NCBI RefSeq assembly: GCF_026342355.1
Contig: NZ_JAPEMV010000003.1
Span: forward strand, 682,001-746,000
Direction: 5' to 3'
Length of the DNA stretch: 64,000 nt
Source of the DNA: Streptomyces sp. NBC_00249
Lineage (GTDB): Bacteria; Actinomycetota; Actinomycetes; Streptomycetales; Streptomycetaceae
In this document: piece after piece, positions 1-21,300 of the stretch
How the letters are laid out: the number at the start of each line of letters is the position of its first letter
How positions within the stretch are numbered: the stretch's first letter is position 1
Translations under genes and position numbers: made by a program
The notes under the pieces: generated by a model
What the model was told of the DNA's origin: nothing
The model's database searches: none
Seen by the model: the letters and a program-made list of their open reading frames with translations, nothing else

Positions 1-990
1 GTCCTCTTCTCGTCCGTCTCCGGCGTGTGGGGCAGCGGCAGCCAGGCCGCCTACTCGGCGGGCAACGCCTTCCTCGACGCGCTCGCCCAGCACCGCCGGG
101 CCAGGGGACTCACCGCGACCGCCGTGGCCTGGGGTCCCTGGGCCGAGGGCGGCATGGCCGCCGACGGCGGGGCCGAGGAGTACCTCCGGCGCAGCGGACT
201 GCCCTCGCTCTCCCCGGCCCTGGCGGTGGCGGCGCTCCAACTCGCCATGGACCGCGACGAGACCGCCGTGGTGGTGGCCGACGTCGACTGGCCGAGGTTC
301 GCCCCGTCCTTCACCATCGGCCGGCCGAGCGCCCTGCTCTCCGCCCTCCCCGAGGCCCGGGCGGCGCTGGACGGCGCCGAAGACGGTGACACCGACCGGG
401 GCGACGGCGCAGCCACCAGCACCGCATCGGACCTGGTACGGAGGCTCTCCGGCCTCACCCCGCCGGACCGGCACGAGCTGCTGCTGGAACTGGTCCAGAA
501 GGAGGCCGCGGCCGTACTGGGCTACCCGAGTACGGACGCGGTCGAGCCCGACCGCGCCTTCCGGGACCTCGGCTTCGACTCGCTGACCGCGGTCGAACTC
601 CGCAACCGGATCGGCGCCGCGACGGGTCTGCGGCTGCCGATGACGATGGTCTTCGACCACCCCACCCCGGACGCGCTCACCGGCCGTCTCCTCGGCGAAC
701 TGCACCCCGCGGGAACGGGCGCCGGCCAGGGGGACGGAGGGCCGGACGAAGCTCACGTACGGCAGGCCCTCGCGTCGATCCCGCTGGCCCGCCTGCGGGA
801 GGCCGGGCTGATGGACGCCCTGCTGGACCTGGCGGCGGCACCGTCCGCCGGCCGGACACACCCGGACGGCGCCGCCCGCGACCTCGCGAGCGGCCCCGAC
901 GCGGACGCGGACGCGGACGCCGACTCCGCGATCGCGGAGATGGACCTCGACAACCTCATCGAACTGGCGCTCGGCGACAGCGAAGCCTGA
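1..990 (+). CDS. Modular type I polyketide synthase, C-terminal part (KR-ACP-docking domain), 5' truncated by window
   Basis: The frame is open from base 1, so the gene begins upstream. The visible 329 residues hold the end of a ketoreductase (catalytic Tyr18 in QAAYSAGN), an acyl carrier protein (LGFDSLTAVEL, phosphopantetheine Ser about residue 194) and a C-terminal docking region with a short acidic repeat (DADADADAD, from GACGCG repeats) ending in DNLIELALG. The Trp in SGVWG and, in the visible part, the motif pattern seen in the sibling domains here suggest an A-type KR (L-hydroxyl); the LDD loop itself lies outside the window. The stop is 26 bp before the next PKS, so the two are co-transcribed. 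The final acidic helix probably hands the chain to the N-terminal coiled coil of the next protein. KS and AT lie outside the window, so the extender unit is unknown. Confidence 0.95.
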   Translation, partial: VLFSSVSGVWGSGSQAAYSAGNAFLDALAQHRRARGLTATAVAWGPWAEGGMAADGGAEEYLRRSGLPSLSPALAVAALQLAMDRDETAVVVADVDWPRFAPSFTIGRPSALLSALPEARAALDGAEDGDTDRGDGAATSTASDLVRRLSGLTPPDRHELLLELVQKEAAAVLGYPSTDAVEPDRAFRDLGFDSLTAVELRNRIGAATGLRLPMTMVFDHPTPDALTGRLLGELHPAGTGAGQGDGGPDEAHVRQALASIPLARLREAGLMDALLDLAAAPSAGRTHPDGAARDLASGPDADADADADSAIAEMDLDNLIELALGDSEA

Positions 991-1016
991 TCAACGGCCT
1001 GAGTACGGAGCACATG

Positions 1017-12284
<11,268 letters not shown>

Positions 12285-12367
12285 GCACCCGGACCCCCAC
12301 GGTGCACACCTCCGCGGCCCGCACCACCGCACCACACTCCTGACACATCCCGGCGGGTGAACGACAC

Positions 12368-15300
12368 ATGCAGAACCAGCACGACGAGCACAACGAACCC
12401 GGCAACGGCCAGAGCGACAACGAACAGAAACTGCTGGACTACCTCAAGCGCGTGACGGCGGACCTCAAGCAGACCCGGCGCCGCCTCCAGGAGGTGGAGG
12501 CCAAGGACCAGGAACCCATCGCCATCGTGGCGATGAGCTGCCGCTACCCCGGACAGGTGGACAGCCCCGAAGCGCTCTGGCGACTCGTCGACAGCGGATC
12601 GGACGCCGTCACCGGCTTCCCCACCAACCGGGGCTGGGACCTCGACGGACTGTACGACCCCGACCCGGGCACGCCCGGCAAGTGCTACACCCGCGAGGGC
12701 GGCTTCCTCCACGAAGCGGGCCGCTTCGACCCCGGCTTCTTCGGGATGTCCCCGCGCGAGGCCCTCGCCACCGACCCGCAGCAGCGGCTGCTCCTCGAAG
12801 TCGCCTGGGAGGCGTTCGAGCGGGCCGGGATCGCCCCCACCTCCGTCAAGGGCTCCCGGACCGGAGTGTTCGTCGGCCTCGCCTACCAGGGGTACGCGGG
12901 CAGCGGAGACACCCGGGAAGAACTGGAGGGCTTCCTGCTCACCGGCACCGCCCCCAGCGTCGCCTCCGGCCGGGTGTCGTACACGTTCGGCCTCGAAGGC
13001 CCGTCGCTGACCGTCGACACCGCGTGCTCCTCCTCCCTGGTCGCCCTGCACCTGGCGGTCCAGGCCCTGCGCCAGGGCGAGTGCTCGATGGCCCTCGCGG
13101 GCGGCGCCGCCGTCATGGCCGCCACCGGCATGTTCACCGAGTTCAGCCGGCAACAGGGCCTCGCCGTGGACGGCCGCTGCAAGTCCTTCGCCGCCGAGGC
13201 CGACGGCACCGGATGGGGCGAGGGCGTGGGCATGCTGCTGGTGGAGCGGCTGTCGGACGCCCGGCGCAACGGCCACCCGGTGCTGGCGGTGGTGCGGGGG
13301 AGTGCCGTGAACCAGGACGGTGCGTCGAACGGGCTCACGGCCCCGAACGGTCCGGCGCAGCAGCGCGTCATCGAACAGGCCCTGGCGAGTGCGGGGTTGT
13401 CCGCTGCGGACGTGGATGTGGTGGAGGCGCACGGTACGGGGACCCGGCTGGGTGATCCGATCGAGGCGCAGGCGCTGCTGGCGACGTACGGGCAGGACCG
13501 GCCGGCGGACCGGCCGTTGTGGCTGGGGTCGTTGAAGTCGAACATCGGGCACACTCAGGCGGCGGCCGGGGTGGGCGGGATCATCAAGATGGTCGAGGCG
13601 ATGCGCCACGGCGTCCTGCCGAAGACCCTCCACGTGGACGAACCCTCCCCGCACGTCGACTGGTCGACAGGAGCTGTCCGCCTCCTGACCGAACCCGTCG
13701 AGTGGACGGAGAACGGCCACCTGCGCAGGGCGGCCGTCTCCTCCTTCGGAGTGAGCGGTACCAACGCCCACACCATCATCGAGCAGGCCCCGCCGGCCCC
13801 CGACGCCGAGGAGGCCCGGACCGCCCCGGCCGGCGGGCCGCGTCCCGTGGCATGGACCCTCTCGGGGCGCAACGCCGCTGCCCTGCGCGAACAGGCGGAA
13901 CGGCTCCTGACGCACGTCCTCGGGCTCGGTGACGTCAGTACGGTGGACGTGGCCCACTCCCTGGCCACCTCGCGCGCCGCACTGGAACACCGTGCCGCCG
14001 TGGTCGGTGCCGACCTGCCCGAACTCGTCGCCGGCGTAAAGGCGGTGGCCGAGGGCACCGCTGCCGCGCAGCTGGTCCAGGGCACCGCGGGCCGTGACGG
14101 CGGAACCGCCTTCCTGTTCTCGGGGCAGGGGAGCCAGCGGCTCGGGATGGGCCGCGAGCTGCACGCCTCCTCTCCCGCGTTCACGGAAGCGTTCGATGCG
14201 GCCTGCTCCGCGCTGGACCCCCACCTCGAACGCCCTCTGAAGAGCGTCGTGTTCGGCGAGGACCCGGATCTCCTGAACCGGACCGGCTATGCGCAGCCGG
14301 CGTTGTTCGCGGTCGAGGTGGCGCTCTACCGCCTGGTGGAGTCCTGGGGTGTCCGGCCGGACTTCCTGGCCGGGCATTCGGTGGGCGAGTTCGCCGCCGC
14401 GCATGTGGCGGGTGTGCTGTCCCTGGAGGACGCGGCGCAGCTCGTGGCGGCGCGCGGCCGCCTGATGCAGGCACTCCCGGCCGGTGGTGTCATGGTCGCG
14501 GTACAGGCCTCGGAGGACGAAGTACGAGCCCTGCTCGCCGGGTACGAGGACCGTGCGGGCATCGCGGCGGTCAACGGCCCGTCATCGGTGGTGGTTTCGG
14601 GCGCGGAGGACGCCGTAGCCGCAGTCGTCGACCTGCTGTCGGCCGACGGCCGCAAGACGAAGGCCCTCGCCGTCTCCCACGCCTTCCACTCGCCGCTCAT
14701 GGACCCGATGCTGGCCGACTTCCGCAAGGTCGCCGAGTCGGTCACCTTCCACGCCCCGCGCATCCCCGTCGTCTCCACCCTCACCGGCCGCCCGGTCCCG
14801 TCCGAGGAGTTCTGCTCCGTCGACTACTGGGTCCGCCACGTCCGTGAGGCCGTCCGCTTCGCCGACGCGGTCACCTCCCTCGCCGACGAGGGAGTGAACA
14901 CCTTCCTGGAGGTCGGCCCGGGCGGTGCCCTGACGGCCATGGCCCAGGACTCCCTGGACGGCGAACACGCGAACGCGGTCCCCCTCCTGCGCCCCGACCG
15001 GCCCGAAACCCTCGCCGTCACCACCGCACTCGCCCAGCTCCACGTCCACGGCACCCCCGTCGACTGGACGGCCGTCCTCGCCGGAGACGGCGCCCGCCGC
15101 ATCGACCTGCCCACCTACGCCTTCCAGCGCGAGCACTACTGGCTCGAAGCCGCCGCACCCGCCCGCGGTCCCCGGTCCACGGTCGAGGACTGGCAGTACG
15201 ACGTCACCTGGAAGCACCTGGCCGATCCGGCGGCCGTGCCCGTCGACGGGCACTGGCTGCTGGTCGTGCCCGACGTCGGCCCGGACCACGACAGCGGCGC

Positions 15301-18300
15301 CGTACCCCTCGCGGCCGGACTCCGGGGCGCGCTCGCGGCCCACGGCGCCCGCGTCACCTGCCTCACCGTCGAAGGCACGGAAGACAGGGAGGCGCTCACC
15401 GTACGGCTGCGCGAGGCCACGGACGGCACGGCCGCTCCGCGAGCCGTCGTCTCGTTGCTCGGCCTGGACGAGCGCCCGACGGCCGGCCTGGCCGCACTGC
15501 CCGGCGGCGTCGCCGGCACGCTGACCCTGGTCCAGGCGCTGGGCGACGCGGGCGTCGGGGCACCGCTGTGGTGCGCCACGCGCGGGGCGGTGTCCACCTC
15601 GCCCGGCGACCACGCGGTGACGGCCCCCGGCCAGGCCCAGATCTGGGGACTCGGCCGCGTGGCCGCGCTGGAGCACCCGGACCGGTGGGGCGGCCTCGTC
15701 GACCTGCCCCGGGCCTGCGACGGGCCCGTACTGGACCGGCTCCTCGCCACCCTCGCCGCCGGCGGCCCGGAGGACCAGCTCGCCGTCCGCGCGGACGGCG
15801 TGTACGCCCGCCGCCTCGCCCGGACCGCCGACGCGACCGCCCGGTCGGCCGAGCAGTGGCACTCCCGGGGAACGGTGCTGATCACCGGCGGGACCGGTGC
15901 GCTGGGCGGGCACGTGGCCCGGCTGCTCGCCGCCCGGGGCGCCGAACACCTGGTGCTGACCAGCCGCCGCGGCCCCGCCGCCGACGGCGCCGACGAACTG
16001 CGCACCGAACTGGAGGCGCTGGGCGCCCGCGTGACGCTGGCCGCCTGCGACGTGTCCGACCGGGACGCGCTGGCCCGGCTCCTCGCCGACCTCACCGGAC
16101 CCGAAGCGGCCGGCGTCCCGCTCACGGCCGTGGTGCACACGGCGGGCGTCGACACGCCCGCGCTGCTCGCCGACACCGGTCCGGCCGCTTTCGCCGCCGT
16201 CCTGGCCGCCAAGGCGGCGGCCGCCGCCCACCTCGACGAGCTCCTCGACGAACTCCCCGGCGGACCGGCCGAACTGGACGCGTTCGTGCTGTTCTCGTCC
16301 ATCGCCGGGGTGTGGGGCGCGGGCGGCCAGGCCGCGTACAGCGCCGCCAACGCCCACCTCGACGCGCTCGCCGCCGCCCGCCGGGCCCGCGGCCTGCCCG
16401 CCACCGCCCTGGCGTGGGGCCCCTGGGCCGAGTCGGGCATGGCCGCCGGCCCCGAGGTGGCCGAAGGCCTGCGCCGGCGCGGCCTCGAACCCCTGGCCGC
16501 CGGGTCCGCGCTCACGGTCCTGGACCGCGCGGTCGGCCGGAACGCGACCGCCGTCACCGTCGCCGACGTGGACTGGGCGCGCTTCGCCCCCACCTTCACC
16601 GTCGGCCGCCCCAGCCCGCTGCTCGGCGATCTGCCCGAGGTCCGGGAGGCGGCCTCCGCACGGCCCGGGCACACCGACGGGGCCGCCGACACCGCGGGCG
16701 CCCTGCGCCGGACCCTCGCCCAGGCCGACCCGGCCGAACGGGACCGCACCCTCGTGGAACTCGTACGCGCCGAGGCCGCGGCCGTACTCGGACACCCCGG
16801 CCCCGAGGCCGTCGAGCCCGGGCGGGCCTTCCGCGACCTCGGCTTCGACTCACTGACCGCCGTCGAGCTGCGCAACCGGCTGGTCGGCGCCACCGGGCTG
16901 CGGCTCCCCACCACCCTGGTGTTCGACTACCCGTCGGCGCTCGACCTGGCGGGCGCGCTCCTCGTCGAACTCCTCGGCACCGGCGACACCACCGAGACCG
17001 CGGCCGCGCCCGTACGGGCCGACGACGAGCCGATCGCGATCGTCGCCATGAGCTGCCGCTACCCGGGCGGGGTCCGCTCCCCGGAAGAGCTGTGGCGGCT
17101 GGTCGACGAGGGCACGGACGCGATGTCGGTGTTCCCCGACGACCGGGGCTGGGACCTGGACACCCTCTACCACCCCGACCCCGACCACCCGGGCACGACG
17201 TACGCCCGCGCCGGCGGGTTCCTCTACGACCTGGCCGACTTCGACGCCGCGTTCTTCGGGATCTCGCCGCGCGAGGCCACCGCCATGGACCCCCAGCAGC
17301 GGCTGCTCCTGGAGACCTCCTGGGAGGCCTTCGAACGGGCCGGAATCGATCCGGCGAGCGTCCGCGGCAGCCGGACCGGAGTGTTCGTCGGGTCCGGCTA
17401 CCAGGACTACATCCGGCGCGGCATCGCCGTACCCGAAGACGTCGAGGGCTACCTCGGCACCGGAAACGCGGCCAGCGTCGCGTCCGGACGCATCGCCTAC
17501 ACCCTCGGACTCGAAGGCCCGGCCGTCACCGTGGACACGGCGTGCTCGTCCTCCCTCGTGGCCCTGCACATGGCGGCGCAGGCCCTGCGCCAGGGCGAAT
17601 GCGAACTCGCCCTGGCCGGTGGGGTGACGGTCATGTCCAGCTCCGGTGCCTTCGTCGAGTTCAGCCGGCAGCGCGCCCTGTCCGCCGACGGCCGCTGCAA
17701 GGCGTACTCCGCCGACGCGGACGGCACCGGCTGGGGCGAAGGCGTCGGCATGCTGCTGGTGGAGCGGCTGTCCGACGCCCGCCGCAACGGCCACCGGGTC
17801 CTCGCCGTCGTCCGCGGCAGCGCCGTCAACCAGGACGGCGCCTCCAACGGCCTCACCGCCCCCAGCGGCCGCGCCCAGCAACTCGTCATCCGCCAGGCCC
17901 TCGCCAACGCCGGACTGTCCGCCTCCGACGTCGACGCCGTCGAGGGCCACGGCACGGGCACCCGGCTCGGCGACCCCATCGAAGCCTCCGCGCTGCTGGC
18001 GACGTACGGCCAGGACCGCGCCGGGGACCGGCCGCTGTGGCTGGGCTCCCTCAAGTCCAACATCGGGCACACCCAGGCCGCCGCCGGAGCGGGCGGCATC
18101 ATCAAGATGGTGCAGGCCCTGCGGCACGGCGTCCTCCCCAGGACCCTGCACGCCGACGAGCCGACCCCGCACGTCGACTGGAGCGCCGGAGCCGTCCGGC
18201 TGCTGACCGAGCCCGTCCCCTGGGACGCGGCCGACCGCCCCCGGCGGGCCGCCGTCTCCTCCTTCGGCATGAGCGGGACCAACGCCCACGTCATCATCGA

Positions 18301-21300
18301 GGAAGCCCCGCCCGCCACCGCCCGCCCCGACGCCGGCCCCGACGACCCCGCCCCCCTGCCCCCGGCCGGAACGGCGGCGGTGCCGCTGCTGCTGTCCGCC
18401 CGCACCGGTACGGCACTGGAGGAGCAGGCCGGACACCTCGCCGCCCTCCTGCGCCAGGACCGGACCGGGCCGCGCGACATCGGGTACGCCCTCGCCACCA
18501 CCCGCACCCTCTTCGACGAGCGCGCCGTGGTCGTCGGTGAGGACCGCGGCGAACTGCTCGAAGCCCTGGACGCGCTGGCTACCGGCGCCTCCCACGAGCT
18601 CGCGGTCCGCGGCTCGGCCGGATCCCCCGTCCAGCCGGTGTTCGTCTTCCCCGGCCAGGGCTCCCAGTGGGCGGGCATGGCCGTCGAACTCCTCGACACC
18701 TCGCCCGTCTTCCGCGACCGGATCACCGCCTGCGGCGAGGCACTCGCCCCGCACGTGGACTGGTCGCTCGAAGACGTCCTGCGCGGCACGGACGGCGCCC
18801 CCGCACTGGAGGGCCCGGACGTGATCCAGCCCGTCCTGTGGGCGGTGATGGTGGCGCTCGCCGAGCTGTGGCGTGCCTGCGGGGTACGCCCCGCCGCCGT
18901 CGTCGGCCACTCGCAGGGCGAGATAGCGGCCGCCGTCGTCGCCGGAGCACTCACCCTGGAGGACGGCGCCCGGCTCGTGGCGCGCCGCAGCGCCCTGCTC
19001 GTCCGGCTGTCGGGCCGGGGCGGCATGGTGTCGGTTCCGCGGTCCGAGGCCGAGGTCACCGAACGGCTCGCCCCCTGGGAGGGCCGCCTCAGCGTGGCCG
19101 CCGTCAACGGGCCGCGCACCGTCGTCGTCTCCGGCGACACCGACGCGCTGGCCGAGTTCCTCGACGCCTGCGCCGCCGACGCGGTGGCGGCCAAGCCCGT
19201 CAAGGTGGACCTGGCCTCGCACTGCGCCCAGGTCGAAGCGGTCCGGGACGAACTGGCCGCCGAACTCGCCCCGCTCACCCCGGGCATCCCGAAGATCCCG
19301 TTCTGCTCGACGGTCACGGGCGAACCCCTCGACACCGCGCCGGACGCCGCCTACTGGTACCGCAACCTGCGCAGCACCGTGCGCTTCGAACAGGCCACCC
19401 GGCGCCTGCTGGCCGACGGACACCGGGTCTTCATCGAGATCAGCCCGCACCCGGTACTGGTGTACGGACTCCAGGACACCCTCGACGACGCGCGTACGGA
19501 CGGACCCGCCGAGGCCGTCGTCCCGACCCTGACCCGCTCCGCGGGCGGCGCCCGGCGCTTCCTCGGCGCCCTGGGCGAGGCCCACGCGCACGGCGTCCCC
19601 GTCGACTGGACCGCGGTGTTCGCCGGCCCCGCCGGCACACCGGCCGAGCTGCCGACGTACCCCTTCCAACGACAGCGGTACTGGCTCGACGCGCCCACCG
19701 CACCCGACACGGCGGCGGACACCTCCCCGGCGCCGCAGACCGCCGCGGACGCCGAGTTCTGGGCGGCCGTGGAACACGAGGACCTGACCTCCCTCTCCGA
19801 GGGACTGTCCTTCGACGAGGACACCACCCTGCGCTCCGCGCTGCCCGCCCTGCACGCCTGGCACCGGGCCCGCCGCGACGAGGCCGCCACCGACGGCTGG
19901 CGCTACCGGATCGGCTGGAAGCCGCTCCCCGACACCGCGCCGCCCGCCCTGGCAGGGCGCTGGCTCGCGGTCGTCCCCCGGGACCGGCTCGGCGACCCGG
20001 CGGTGGAACTGGCCCTGCACTCCCTCGCCACCCACGGAGCCGAGACCGTCCTGCTGGCCGTCACGGGCGACGAGGACCGTCCCACCCTCGCCGCCACCCT
20101 GCGGGAAGCCGCCCGCGGGGTACGCGGAGTCCTCTCCCTGCTCGCCCTCGACGACCACCCCCACCCGCACCACCCCGCCGTCCCGCTCGGCCTCGCCGCC
20201 ACCCTGCACCTCGTCCAGGCCCTCGGCGACGCCGCCGTCGACGCCCCGCTGTGGTGCGTGACCCGGGGCGCGGTGTCCACCGGGCCCGCCGACCCCCTCC
20301 ACGCCCCGTCCCAGGCACCGGTCGCGGCCCTGGGCCGGGTCGTGGCCCTGGAGCACCCGGCCCGGTGGGGCGGCCTCGTCGACCTGCCCGCCGACGTACG
20401 CGCCACGGACACCGGCACCGGACGCCGGCTGGCCGCCGCGCTGTCCGCGGCCACCGGAGAGGACCAGATCGCCGTCCGCGCCGAAGCCGCCCACGCCCGC
20501 CGCATGCTCCGCGCCCCCGGCGCCGACGCCCCCGCCGGGCCCGGCTGGCAGCCGCGCGGCACCGTCCTGGTCACCGGCGGCACCGGCTTCATCGGGGGCC
20601 GGGTCGCCCGCTGGCTGGCGGGCGCCGGCGCCGAACACCTCGTACTGACCAGCCGCCGAGGCCCCGCAGCCGACGGCGCCGACGAGCTGCGCACCGAACT
20701 GGAGGCCCTGGGCGCCCGCGTGAGCGTCATCGCCTGCGACATGGCGGACCGCAGCGCGGTGGCCGCACTCCTGGACTCGCTCACCGCGCTGCCGCCGCTC
20801 AGCGCCGTGGTGCACGCCGCCGGCGTCGGTACGCCCGCCATGCTCGCGGACACCACCGTGGCCGAGGTCGCGGCCGTCATGGAGGCGAAGGCGGCGGGCG
20901 CGACCCACCTGGACGAACTGCTGGGCGAGCGCGCACTGGACGCCTTCGTCCTGTTCTCCTCCGGCGCCGCTGCCTGGGGGAGCGGCGCACAGTCCGCCTA
21001 CGCCGCGGCCAACGCCTCCCTGGACGCCCTCGCCGAACACCGGCAGGCGCGCGGCCTGACCGCCACCTCCATCGCCTGGGGCGCCTGGGGCGGCGGCGGA
21101 ATGGTCGACCTGGCCGCGGAGGAGCGGCTGCGGCTGCGCGGCCTCGACCCGATGGACCCCGCACGCGCCGTCCTGGCCCTGCGCCGCGCGGTCGAACACG
21201 GCGACACCGCGGTGATCGTCGCCGACGTGGACTGGAAGCGCTTCCTGCCCGGCTTCACCGCGGCCCGGCCGAGCCCCCTGCTCGCCGGCCTGCCCGAGGT

